NCBI RefSeq assembly: GCF_041006295.1
Contig: NZ_CP158487.1
Span: 1-64,000, forward strand
Source: Candidatus Nanosynbacter sp. TM7-074
GTDB lineage: Bacteria; Patescibacteriota; Saccharimonadia; Saccharimonadales; Saccharimonadaceae
Reading direction: 5' to 3'
DNA: 64,000 nucleotides
The notes below the pieces were generated by a model that was not told where the DNA came from, did no database searches, and worked only from the letters and a program-made list of their open reading frames with translations. Shown here one piece after another: positions 18,481-25,057 of the stretch (its first letter is position 1; every line of letters begins with the position of its first letter). Both the position numbers and the translations under genes were made by a program.

Positions 18481-18502
18481 AAAAAAACACCCTGTTAGGG
18501 TG
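18481..18502 (-). terminator. Rho-independent terminator after tRNA-Asp
   Basis: On the minus strand CACCCT, loop AAC, AGGGTG is followed by seven T. It lies 11 bases beyond the CCA end of tRNA-Asp, so it ends that transcript. Confidence 0.85.
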
Positions 18503-18512
18503 AAAATATCTG

Positions 18513-18590
18513 TGGCGCGCCCGACCGGATTCGAACCGGCGATCTCCTCCGTGACAGGGAGGCGTGATAGGCCAACTTCACTACGGGCGC
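18513..18590 (-). tRNA. tRNA-Asp (anticodon GTC)
   Basis: The cloverleaf is complete: acceptor GCGCCCG/CGGGCGC, anticodon stem CCTCC/GGAGG around loop CTGTCAC giving GTC, T-loop TTCGAAT, discriminator G and an encoded CCA. It reads GAC and GAT codons. It has its own terminator immediately downstream. Confidence 0.95.
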
Positions 18591-18655
18591 ACATTGCAGT
18601 TTATATACTAACAGACTACCTACATCTTTTCAAGGAAAATATTTGCTTTTTTCGC

Positions 18656-18682
18656 TTGACTATTTTACAATTTCTGTATAAG
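18656..18682 (+). promoter_or_regulatory. Promoter of the pilin-like gene cluster
   Basis: TTGACT (18656-18661) and TATAAG (18677-18682) with a 15-base spacer, a little short. The -10 box lies ten bases before the ATG at 18693, so the leader would be only a few bases. Confidence 0.5.
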
Positions 18683-18692
18683 AGAAATTTTT

Positions 18693-19067
18693 ATGACAAA
18701 AAGAAATATTATAATCAGTATATTTATAGCAACAGTAATCGCAGGAAGTGTTTTTATACCCAAAGTAGCTTTAGCTGCCGGCAGTTGTGGTGGTGCAGAA
18801 ACCTCTGTTATTTCTTGTGATGGTACAGGTAGTACAGCGATTATTAATATTATAAAGCAAGTTATCAAGATCTTAACTGCCGGTGTTGGTGTTGCTGCTT
18901 TTGGAGCTGTTGTATATGGTGCATTTTTATATACTACGTCTGAAGGAAGTCCAGATAAAGTAAAAAAAGCCAGAGAAGTTTGGACAAATACGGTTATTGG
19001 TTTATTGATGTTCGCTTTTATGGTGGCTATTACCAACTTTATCATTCCGGGGGGAGTATTTAACTAA
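18693..19067 (+). CDS. T4SS pilin-like protein 1
   Basis: The 124-residue protein has a signal-peptide-like N-terminus (about 1-28, ending VALAAG), a short exterior part with two Cys, and two membrane segments at about 50-75 and 95-120 joined by the polar turn TSEGSPDKVKKAREVWTN. This arrangement of signal, two helices and a G(D/S)..K..KAR turn is that of VirB2/T4SS-pilin-like proteins common in Saccharibacteria. It is the first of six tandem paralogues; its stop overlaps the next ATG (TAATG). It would be processed and assembled into a fibre or pore with its relatives. Confidence 0.8.
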   Translation: MTKRNIIISIFIATVIAGSVFIPKVALAAGSCGGAETSVISCDGTGSTAIINIIKQVIKILTAGVGVAAFGAVVYGAFLYTTSEGSPDKVKKAREVWTNTVIGLLMFAFMVAITNFIIPGGVFN

Positions 19068-19486
19068 TGAAAAATATCATACTTACAATATCTTTAATTG
19101 TTGTTGGTGCTTTTGGTGCTAATATTGTTATCTCTGAGACTTCTTCTGCGGCCTGCTCTGATGGTAAGATTATGACTTTAAAACCTTGGTATGATGGCCT
19201 GTTGGATGGTGATTGTAATGTTAAATCCCCTGGCGAGAATACAGACTCACAAGCCAATTTTATTTGGAAGATTGTCCTGAACATAATAGAAGATCTCTTG
19301 CAGGTTGTTGGTTATGCTACAACTGGGTATATTATGTATGGCGGCTTCCTTATAATGACCAGTAATGGCTCTTCTGATAAAGTAGCTCACGGACGAAAAA
19401 CAATCATGAATGCAGCGATTGGGTTGGTTGTGGCTTTATCATCAGTGGCAGTTGTTAGTTTTATATCATCAAATATAGGAATATAG
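19067..19486 (+). CDS. T4SS pilin-like protein 2
   Basis: The 139-residue paralogue has a signal peptide (about 1-24), a longer exterior segment with two Cys (residues about 25-65), then two membrane helices around 75-95 and 112-135 separated by SNGSSDKVAHGRKTIMNA. It is the most divergent member by length and exterior domain, which may make it a specialised tip or base subunit, although that is only inference. Translation is coupled to the gene before it, and a single base separates it from the next ATG. Confidence 0.75.
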   Translation: MKNIILTISLIVVGAFGANIVISETSSAACSDGKIMTLKPWYDGLLDGDCNVKSPGENTDSQANFIWKIVLNIIEDLLQVVGYATTGYIMYGGFLIMTSNGSSDKVAHGRKTIMNAAIGLVVALSSVAVVSFISSNIGI

Positions 19487-19487
19487 T

Positions 19488-19769
19488 ATGAAATATTTAG
19501 AATTTTTTGCTGGATTATTAGGTAGCGCTAGCGAAGTCGGAGTGCCGGATAATCAAGTTGACATCATGGTCATTATTAACCTGGTGCTAAAGATAGCTGG
19601 TATCGTAGCGGTCATTGTTATAGTCATCGCTGGCATAAACTATTCACTGTCTTCTGGTGATCCGGCAAAAACCGCTAGCGCAAAAAATACAATTTTATAT
19701 GCCGTTATTGGCCTGGTGATTATCTCTAGTGCTATTGCTATAACAGGTTATATTATAGGAAAGGTTTAG
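19488..19769 (+). CDS. T4SS pilin-like protein 3 (no signal peptide)
   Basis: The 93-residue protein keeps the two membrane helices (about 28-48 and 67-90) and the pilin turn SSGDPAKTASAKNTILYAVI but lacks the signal peptide seen in its neighbours. The N-terminal 25 residues are only mildly hydrophobic (LEFFAGLLGSASEVG). This suggests an unprocessed membrane form, perhaps an assembly or capping member of the family. It is separated by one base from both adjacent genes. Confidence 0.75.
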   Translation: MKYLEFFAGLLGSASEVGVPDNQVDIMVIINLVLKIAGIVAVIVIVIAGINYSLSSGDPAKTASAKNTILYAVIGLVIISSAIAITGYIIGKV

Positions 19770-19770
19770 T

Positions 19771-20151
19771 ATGAGAAATATTACAAAAATTTTGACCGTC
19801 TGCATGGTTATGATTGGAATGTTTAGCGCATTCACTCCTGTAGTTTCTGCTGGTAACGGTATTGATATTTGTACAGGTGATGGCTCTGGGTCAGTTTACT
19901 GTAATAATAAATCTGATGGTGAAGGTAAAGTTAATGGCATCATAGGCAGTATAGTGCAAGTTTTATTAACGGCAGTTGGTGTAATTTCGGTCATTATGAT
20001 TGTTATCGGTGGGATTATGTTCGCAACTTCTAGTGGTGATGCTCAGAAAACAGCAAAAGCCAGAAATACTATCTTATATGCTGTCATTGGTTTGGTTGTT
20101 TCAATATTTGCTGCAGCAATTGTTAACTTTGCGTTTAGTAACTTTAAGTAG
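19771..20151 (+). CDS. T4SS pilin-like protein 4
   Basis: The 126-residue protein has a signal peptide (about 1-26, ending VVSAGNG), a short Cys-containing exterior part, and two helices at about 50-75 and 95-122 around SSGDAQKTAKARNTILYAVI. It matches pilins 5 and 6 in length. The stop is followed by GGAGAAAACATG, a clear ribosome site for pilin 5, so the genes form one operon. Confidence 0.8.
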   Translation: MRNITKILTVCMVMIGMFSAFTPVVSAGNGIDICTGDGSGSVYCNNKSDGEGKVNGIIGSIVQVLLTAVGVISVIMIVIGGIMFATSSGDAQKTAKARNTILYAVIGLVVSIFAAAIVNFAFSNFK

Positions 20152-20159
20152 GAGAAAAC

Positions 20160-20540
20160 ATGAAAAAAACAGTATTATCGATAGCATTAATGATTTGTAT
20201 GGTCTTTGGAGTGTCGGCACTTTTGACTACTTCCCTTTCTGGTAGTGTTTCTGCTCAAGTGTCAGATGGTATTGACATAGCTACTACTCCAGAAATGAAA
20301 GGCAAGCAAATTGAAGGTAAGGGTGGCTTAATACAAACTGTCGTTAATGTTTTATTGTGGGTTGTAGGCGCCTTATCTGTTATTATGATTATTTTTAGCG
20401 GTATCCGTTATGTTACTTCAGCTGGTGACGCTGCAAAAACTAAAGCTGCACAGAATTCACTTATTTATGCAGTAGTTGGTCTGATCGTGGCTATTTTCGC
20501 CTGGGCTATCGTTAATATGGTCATCGATAAGTTTGTCTAA
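20160..20540 (+). CDS. T4SS pilin-like protein 5
   Basis: The 126-residue protein has a signal peptide (about 1-32, ending SVSAQ), then two helices near 52-77 and 97-122 around SAGDAAKTKAAQNSLIYAVV. It lacks Cys and closely resembles pilin 6, ending FAWAIVNMVIDKFV against LAWAIVNMVIDKFTSGS there, so the two arose by recent duplication. GGAG lies five bases before its ATG. Confidence 0.82.
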   Translation: MKKTVLSIALMICMVFGVSALLTTSLSGSVSAQVSDGIDIATTPEMKGKQIEGKGGLIQTVVNVLLWVVGALSVIMIIFSGIRYVTSAGDAAKTKAAQNSLIYAVVGLIVAIFAWAIVNMVIDKFV

Positions 20541-20552
20541 AAACATAATAGT

Positions 20553-20581
20553 TTTGCAAATAACAGAGAAAAATGTATAAT
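20553..20581 (+). promoter_or_regulatory. Internal promoter before pilin-like gene 6
   Basis: TTTGCA (20553-20558), a 17-base spacer and TATAAT (20576-20581). Transcription would start near 20588 and leave a leader containing AAGGAG before the ATG at 20611, so the last pilin may be expressed separately and more strongly. Confidence 0.6.
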
Positions 20582-20610
20582 AATAACATCATTAAAGAAG
20601 GAGAAATAAC

Positions 20611-20991
20611 ATGAATAAATTAAAAATGATTCTAGCTGGATTGCTAATTGTGCCGACAATCTCTTTGGCGGTAGCTCCAGCTGCAAATGCTGCTGATTTT
20701 ACATTAAGGGGTGGAATTGACAGTGCACAAGGAGAGGGTGTAGATAAGGTTAATTCTAGTCCTGAGAGCCTAGTTAAGCAGTTTGTTAATATATTCCTAT
20801 TTGCAGTCGGTGCCTTAAGCGTTATTATGCTTATTTGGGGTGGTATTCGTTACACTACTTCAGCTGGTGATAGCAATAAGGTTACTTCAGCTAAGAATAC
20901 GGTTCTATATGCTATTGTTGGTCTAGTCGTCTCTATTTTGGCTTGGGCTATCGTTAATATGGTCATCGATAAATTTACTTCAGGATCATAA
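20611..20991 (+). CDS. T4SS pilin-like protein 6, probable major pilin
   Basis: The 126-residue protein has a signal peptide (about 1-27, ending ANAADF), a short exterior domain and two helices (about 50-75 and 95-122) around SAGDSNKVTSAKNTVLYAIV. It has its own promoter, the best ribosome site of the cluster (AAGGAG) and a terminator directly behind it. Those features point to it as the abundant subunit; this is inference. It ends the six-gene pilin array. Confidence 0.83.
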   Translation: MNKLKMILAGLLIVPTISLAVAPAANAADFTLRGGIDSAQGEGVDKVNSSPESLVKQFVNIFLFAVGALSVIMLIWGGIRYTTSAGDSNKVTSAKNTVLYAIVGLVVSILAWAIVNMVIDKFTSGS

Positions 20992-21007
20992 TAAGTTTTG
21001 AAGTTAG

Positions 21008-21040
21008 AAAAAAGAACCTCACTAATGAGGTTCTTTTTTA
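21008..21040. terminator. Terminator after the pilin-like cluster
   Basis: AAGAACCTC (21012-21020), loop ACTAAT, GAGGTTCTT, then a T run; an A run precedes it, so it can work in both directions between the pilins and hsp20. Confidence 0.88.
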
Positions 21041-21045
21041 TAATC

Positions 21046-21078
21046 AAAAAATACCGCCAATGTGTGGTGGTATTTTTT
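21046..21078. terminator. Second, convergent terminator between pilins and hsp20
   Basis: An A run plus TACCGCCA and TGGTGGTA plus a T run form a stem with one G-T pair and a five-base loop. The orientation on the minus strand places it right behind hsp20. Confidence 0.75.
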
Positions 21079-21088
21079 GCCAATGTTT

Positions 21089-21580
21089 CTAGAGAACCTG
21101 GATCTTCTTCGCCTTTTCTTGTTTTATCTTTTCAAAGGTAATTGTCAAAACGCCATCTTTTAATTCTGCCTTTACTCCCTCTTCGTTAACGGCTGTAGGC
21201 AATGCTAATGTACGACTAAATTCGCCCCAGTAACACTCCTGAATGTGCCATTGGCGTACGTCGGCTTCATCACCACTAGATAACGTGCCGCTGATAGTTA
21301 AGATTCCATCAGAAATACTGACATCTAAATCATTGCGGTCTACACCGGCAGTGCGAGCTTTAATGATTAAGTCGTTCTCTGTTTCAAAAACGTCAACAGC
21401 TAATTGACCCATTAGATCGTCAGCTTCATCCTCCCAGTTGTCTTCAGCTGGTGCTGCTGGAGCTGGATTATTGTTGCTGTCATCGTTAAGATTAGGTAGT
21501 AGCTGATCTGTATCGTCAATAAACGCTGCAGCCAACTCATCTTCTGTTAGTAATATATTATCATCTTGTTTTCGGGCCAT
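21089..21580 (-). CDS. Small heat-shock protein, Hsp20/alpha-crystallin family
   Basis: ATP-independent chaperone that holds unfolding proteins. The start was set at 21580 because GGAGG stands seven bases before that ATG; a GTG 12 bases earlier contains that site and is unlikely. The 163-residue product has an acidic N-terminal arm (about 1-55) and an alpha-crystallin domain (about 60-160) with FETENDLIIKARTAGVDRND and GVLTITFEK. The C-terminal end lacks a clear IXI motif apart from KKIQVL. It stands alone between the pilin terminators and comF. Confidence 0.9.
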   Translation of the reverse strand: MARKQDDNILLTEDELAAAFIDDTDQLLPNLNDDSNNNPAPAAPAEDNWEDEADDLMGQLAVDVFETENDLIIKARTAGVDRNDLDVSISDGILTISGTLSSGDEADVRQWHIQECYWGEFSRTLALPTAVNEEGVKAELKDGVLTITFEKIKQEKAKKIQVL

Positions 21581-21684
21581 AATTTCCTCCACTTTTATAA
21601 TAGGCTCATTGACAAAGTCCTTATTAGTATAACTATAATATGCGGTATAATCAACAGTGAAAGGTGTAAAACGTAAAAATTACA

Positions 21685-22359
21685 ATGTTTGATACACTAT
21701 TATCTATTATTGCCCCACACTACTGTTATAGATGTCATAAAATAGGGGGTATTTTATGCATAGATTGTAAAAAATACATCATAAGTCAGAAATACGATAT
21801 TTGTGTATTGTGTGGTCAGTCCTTAAAAAACGGAAACTTGTGCAAAAAGCATAAAATCCCCTGTGATATGATCTGGTGTTTTACGAAAAGAACTGGCGTG
21901 GTGGCTGAAATAATTGATGATTATAAGTTTAACCGAGTGCAAGCTGCCGCTAATCTGTTGAGTGATTTTTTGAACGACGCTCTACCCTCTCTCCCGAAAG
22001 AGGCGGTTATTGTACCAATACCTACAATCTCCCAAAATATCCGTCGCCGCGGATTTGGTCATATTGAAAAGATAGCTAACAAACTAGCCAGGAATAGAAA
22101 AATAGAGTGCAGACCCCTGCTTCGACGAAGAAATAATGTCACCCAACACTTTACTAAGTCTTCGCGCCAGAGAAAGCGTCAAGCAAATGACTTCTTTGAG
22201 ATAAGTGGTTCGGTAGATAAAAATCGTCGATATATAATTATTGATGATATTTTTACGACTGGTTCAACTGTGTTGGCGGCAGCTGAATGCTTAAGAAAAA
22301 ACGGTGCTGAGCATGTAGAGATTGCTGTTATTGCCAGACACGGTCGTCCGAAACTATGA
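21685..22359 (+). CDS. comF: ComF-family phosphoribosyltransferase-like protein
   Basis: The 224-residue protein has a small zinc ribbon (Cys 14, 17, 25 and 28 plus another pair near 40) and a phosphoribosyltransferase fold ending in the PRPP loop IIIDDIFTTGST (about 188-199). ComF proteins are needed for DNA uptake in competent bacteria, where they are thought to help a helicase in the cytoplasm. The RRRGFGH motif typical of the family is at about 116. A TATAAT at about 21650 gives it a leader with AAAGG. Its stop overlaps rlmH by six bases on the other strand. Confidence 0.9.
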   Translation: MFDTLLSIIAPHYCYRCHKIGGILCIDCKKYIISQKYDICVLCGQSLKNGNLCKKHKIPCDMIWCFTKRTGVVAEIIDDYKFNRVQAAANLLSDFLNDALPSLPKEAVIVPIPTISQNIRRRGFGHIEKIANKLARNRKIECRPLLRRRNNVTQHFTKSSRQRKRQANDFFEISGSVDKNRRYIIIDDIFTTGSTVLAAAECLRKNGAEHVEIAVIARHGRPKL

Positions 22360-22806
22360 GTGGTGATACTGGCTGCCGCGATAAATTTCTTGAGCACGAT
22401 ATAGCTGTTCAGCTAAGATTAGCCGGACTAACTGATGTGGAAATACCAGATTTGATAGAGACCAGACGACGTTAGACCTTTGGCGTAAATCATCGTTAAC
22501 CCCATAAGCTCCTCCGATAATAAAAACAACGTGACTGTTGGTGTGGCTAGTGATTAAATCTGATAATTCCGGTGATGATAAATTTTTACCGCGCTCATCA
22601 AGCAGGATAATAAAATCGTCTGAACTAAGACGTGTAAGTATACGTTCTGACTCTTCCTGACGTGCTCTGTCGCCCTCAAAGCTTGAGTGTGGTAGAATTA
22701 CCATCTCCGTGGCAAATGGCGGCCTGAGGCGCTCTAAAAAACGAAAAATGCCTGGCTGAATCCAGGCTTCATGTTTCTTTCCGATTGTTATAACGGTTAT
22801 TTTCAT
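22354..22806 (-). CDS. rlmH: 23S rRNA pseudouridine-1915 N3-methyltransferase
   Basis: RlmH is a SPOUT methyltransferase that modifies helix 69 of 23S rRNA in assembled ribosomes. The 150-residue length is normal. The knot region shows FIIGGAYGVNDDLRQR (about 94-109) and LSNLVFPHQLVRLILAEQLY (about 117-136), and the C-terminus ends GSQYHHS, the family signature. Its ATG begins eight bases after the CCA end of tRNA-Ser, so it probably shares a transcript with that tRNA. Confidence 0.95.
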   Translation of the reverse strand: MKITVITIGKKHEAWIQPGIFRFLERLRPPFATEMVILPHSSFEGDRARQEESERILTRLSSDDFIILLDERGKNLSSPELSDLITSHTNSHVVFIIGGAYGVNDDLRQRSNVVWSLSNLVFPHQLVRLILAEQLYRAQEIYRGSQYHHS

Positions 22807-22814
22807 AAATATTT

Positions 22815-22903
22815 ATGGCGGAGAGAGAGGGATTCGAACCCTCGATGAGTTGCCCCATACCGCTTTTCGAGAGCGGCCAGTTCAACCACTCCTGCATCTC
22901 TCC
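22815..22903 (-). tRNA. tRNA-Ser (anticodon CGA)
   Basis: Acceptor GGAGAGA/TCTCTCC, anticodon loop CTCGAAA (CGA), a long variable arm, T-loop TTCGAAT and an encoded CCA. It reads UCG. rlmH starts eight bases after its end. Confidence 0.93.
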
Positions 22904-22924
22904 GTATCTAACTAATTAAGGATA

Positions 22925-23149
22925 TTATTTCTTCTTGGCGTCCTTAGCGACTATAGTACCAATAATACTCATGACAATGCTTAATAACAGGCCAACACCG
23001 GCTAATTCAGCGGCCTTGATAATCCACTTACCAGCCTCATCCCAGGTTGTTACCTCAATAAATACCGCCGCCGATATAAACGCAATAAATGCTGTAAAAA
23101 TTGCAATAATTGCTAGACCTGTGTATTTTACGTATTTAACAAAATTCAT
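22925..23149 (-). CDS. Small two-helix membrane protein
   Basis: The 74-residue protein has two membrane segments (about 10-32 and 48-68) and ends in a basic tail (KDAKKK). AAGGAGGGGAT precedes the ATG, a very strong ribosome site. It lies between tRNA-Ser and tRNA-Arg on the same strand. The helix pair slightly resembles the pilin-like proteins but lacks their GD..K turn, so I do not place it in that family. Function unknown. Confidence 0.65.
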   Translation of the reverse strand: MNFVKYVKYTGLAIIAIFTAFIAFISAAVFIEVTTWDEAGKWIIKAAELAGVGLLLSIVMSIIGTIVAKDAKKK

Positions 23150-23168
23150 ATCCCCTCCTTAGGTTAAA

Positions 23169-23245
23169 TGGTACACCCGGCAAGATTCGAACTTACGACC
23201 TCTGGCTCCGCAAGCCAGCGCTCTATCCAGCTGAGCTACGGGTGC
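23169..23245 (-). tRNA. tRNA-Arg (anticodon GCG)
   Basis: Acceptor GCACCCG/CGGGTGT (first pair G-U), anticodon stem CTGGC/GCCAG with loop TTGCGGA giving GCG, T-loop TTCGAAT, discriminator A and CCA. It should read CGC and CGU. Most bacteria use an ACG anticodon for this box. Confidence 0.9.
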
Positions 23246-23353
23246 ATACAGCCTTTCGGAAATCCGATTGGCCATAACAAAAATATAAAGAGCTTTCTCC
23301 GCCTAGAAGCGGTGAACTTCTGTATTCTACCATATAAAATATAGCCAATCAAG
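23246..23353. other. Unassigned 108-base spacer with small hairpins
   Basis: It holds TCGGAAATCCGA (a short palindrome), CCGCCTAGAAGCGG (a 4-bp stem) and the distant inverted pair GATTGGC/GCCAATC. No T run follows any of them, so none is a clear terminator. A structured leader or processing signal for tRNA-Arg is possible but not shown. Confidence 0.3.
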
Positions 23354-23872
23354 CTATAGCTTTATTAAGCGAATAAGCTTTTCTAGGGCGTCTGGTTTAA
23401 TTTCTTGCATTGGTAAGCGTGCACCTAACATATCGACTATCTTCTCACCTTCCGCTTCAGAAAAATAGATAGTTAGTCCTGGGGAAAAACGCTTAACTGG
23501 CAATAATATGATAGAGTGCTGGTTGTTTTCATTTGATAATCCAAATGCACGAAATTCACTGAAATCATGTAAAACGTCAGCAATATAAACACCCTTTGGG
23601 CTAATTGCATAATTAATAATCTGAGGACTTTTGTTTGATAGTGTGAATAAAGCCACTGCCATAATAGGCAGTAAGGCAGCAAAGGTCCAGTTCTTAAATA
23701 CTAGAATAGCTAGGGCTATTAGCCCGACCAGAATAACTGCAAACATTACATACCAAATTTTTCCGCGCTGAACCTGCACTCCCTCTGGAGCGTTCCAGGC
23801 AATTGGTTCAGTTAGATCAAGTCTATCTGATGAGGTTGGTTCGAATCCCTGTTGTTCTGGATTATCATTCAT
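23354..23872 (-). CDS. Conserved-looking membrane protein of unknown function
   Basis: The 172-residue protein has a polar N-terminal 37 residues, two close membrane helices (about 41-60 and 64-80), and a C-terminal beta-rich cytoplasmic domain (about 88-172) with ISPKGVYIADVLHDFSEFR. The N-terminal WNAPEG, paired helices and PH-like C-terminal part fit a type of protein common in CPR genomes, but I cannot name it. The -10 box TATACT is only six bases from the ATG. Confidence 0.65.
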   Translation of the reverse strand: MNDNPEQQGFEPTSSDRLDLTEPIAWNAPEGVQVQRGKIWYVMFAVILVGLIALAILVFKNWTFAALLPIMAVALFTLSNKSPQIINYAISPKGVYIADVLHDFSEFRAFGLSNENNQHSIILLPVKRFSPGLTIYFSEAEGEKIVDMLGARLPMQEIKPDALEKLIRLIKL

Positions 23873-23907
23873 GCTGTTAGTATATCACGGCAAGAATAAG
23901 TGAACAA

Positions 23908-24315
23908 TTAAACGTTAGTGGTTGAACCGCCGCTTAATGCTGCGCCAAGGATAAAGTTAATGATAGCATAAGCAAAAACTGCGACTAACAGACCAACGAT
24001 TGCATATAAAATGGTGTTTTTAGCGTTTGTGACTGATTCTTTCTTGCCGCCAGAGATGACATAGCGAAAACCGCCAAAAATTAGCATGACAACACTTAAT
24101 ACGCCGACTGCAAATAGCATAATATTTATGGCACGCTTTATGATTGATGAATCACCATTAACTAGGTTAGATGGGGTATTATCTCCCCGGGCTGCACCAA
24201 TACCAGCCGAAGCACCACCTTCACCAAGAGCGGATACCGGTGTGCCTACTAGGGCTATTCCTAGTCCAATCGTAAGTAATGCAGTGACAATCTTAGAAAT
24301 ATATCCTTGTATCAT
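23908..24315 (-). CDS. T4SS pilin-like protein 7 (orphan copy)
   Basis: The start was set at the ATG 24315: TATAAT (24322-24327) lies six bases upstream, so the in-frame ATG at 24333 would precede the transcription start. The 135-residue protein has a signal peptide (about 1-30), then two helices (about 55-85 and 105-125) with ISGGKKESVTNAKNTILYAI as the turn, the same pattern as the tandem array 3 kb away. It stands alone, so it may be expressed independently. Confidence 0.8.
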   Translation of the reverse strand: MIQGYISKIVTALLTIGLGIALVGTPVSALGEGGASAGIGAARGDNTPSNLVNGDSSIIKRAINIMLFAVGVLSVVMLIFGGFRYVISGGKKESVTNAKNTILYAIVGLLVAVFAYAIINFILGAALSGGSTTNV

Positions 24316-24321
24316 AATTAC

Positions 24322-24350
24322 ATTATACCTCATTTATCATAAAGCTGTTA
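24322..24350 (-). promoter_or_regulatory. Promoter of the orphan pilin-like gene
   Basis: On the minus strand TTAACA, an 18-base spacer, then TATAAT at 24322-24327, six bases from the ATG at 24315. Confidence 0.6.
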
Positions 24351-24387
24351 ATTATTACACTTATATGATACACTGAATAGTGAATTT

Positions 24388-24480
24388 GGAGGAGTACCCA
24401 AGTGGCTGAAGGGGACGGTTTGCTAAATCGTTAGTACGGAGAGATCTGTAGCGGGAGTTCGAATCTCCCCTCCTCCGCCA
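24388..24480 (+). tRNA. tRNA-Ser (anticodon GCT)
   Basis: Acceptor GGAGGAG/CTCCTCC, anticodon loop TTGCTAA (GCT), a long variable arm, T-loop TTCGAAT and CCA encoded. It reads AGC and AGU. Ten bases separate it from the next tRNA-Ser. Confidence 0.95.
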
Positions 24481-24490
24481 AATTAAACCT

Positions 24491-24580
24491 GGAAGGGTGA
24501 CCGAGTGGTTGAAGGTACCGGTCTTGAAAACCGGCGTGCGGTAAAACGTACCGAGGGTTCGAATCCCTCCCCTTCCGCCA
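24491..24580 (+). tRNA. tRNA-Ser (anticodon TGA)
   Basis: Acceptor GGAAGGG/CCCTTCC, anticodon loop CTTGAAA (TGA), a long variable arm and CCA encoded. It reads UCA and others of the UCN box. Confidence 0.95.
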
Positions 24581-24598
24581 AGATGACAAGATGAAATG

Positions 24599-24626
24599 TT
24601 CGCCAAAACGAGGCGAATATTTTTAT
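24599..24626 (+). terminator. Terminator of the tandem tRNA-Ser pair
   Basis: TTCGCC, seven-base loop, GGCGAA, then TATTTTTAT. Confidence 0.7.
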
Positions 24627-24640
24627 GTAGCGAAATATAC

Positions 24641-24669
24641 TTGACAAAAAACAAAGCTTATGCTAACAT
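24641..24669 (+). promoter_or_regulatory. Sigma-70 promoter before the 113-residue protein gene
   Basis: Perfect -35 TTGACA (24641-24646), 17-base spacer and TAACAT (24664-24669). The leader to the ATG at 24715 is about 40 bases and holds AAAGAAAG. Confidence 0.7.
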
Positions 24670-24714
24670 AATAATCAGTATTCTAAAAAATAGATACAAA
24701 AAAGAAAGAATAAA

Positions 24715-25056
24715 ATGAATTTAGTGCAACAGTTTTTTACTGCTACAGCTATGCTAGTGAGCTTAAACGTAGCGTTTAGTATATTTATTCATGATACTAA
24801 CATTGATAAGGCATTTTTATCATCTTGGAAAATGTATAGTGCTCATGGTGATGTTGAGAGTGACGGAAAAATGCCGGAAACTAATTCACATACCCATACA
24901 GAACACTCAGAGCTATCTAATGTATTGAAGGAGAGCTCGGCGCGTCCACGAACCACGCCTCGTAACAACGATAAAAAGCGACTGCGTCAAAAATATGCTG
25001 CTCGTGGGCAACATATTTTTGATGGATATCACCTTGATCTTGACACTATAGGCTAG
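24715..25056 (+). CDS. Small protein of unknown function with N-terminal membrane segment
   Basis: The 113-residue protein has a hydrophobic N-terminus (about 5-26, FFTATAMLVSLNVAFSIFI), an acidic, His-rich middle (SHTHTEHSELS near 62-72) and a very basic part (RPRTTPRNNDKKRLRQKY, about 82-99). No known domain is visible. It has a strong promoter of its own and its stop is two bases from the valS stop on the other strand. The mixed charge suggests a membrane-tethered protein with a disordered cytoplasmic tail. Confidence 0.6.
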   Translation: MNLVQQFFTATAMLVSLNVAFSIFIHDTNIDKAFLSSWKMYSAHGDVESDGKMPETNSHTHTEHSELSNVLKESSARPRTTPRNNDKKRLRQKYAARGQHIFDGYHLDLDTIG

Positions 25057-25057
25057 A

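Noticed and set aside
18693..20991. Type IV pilin (T2SS-like) genes
   Set aside because: They lack the prepilin peptidase motif and long N-terminal helix of type IV pilins. The two-helix form with a GD..K turn fits T4SS pilins.
24361..24654. Minus-strand frame across the tandem tRNA-Ser genes
   Set aside because: It reads through two tRNAs; it is an artefact.
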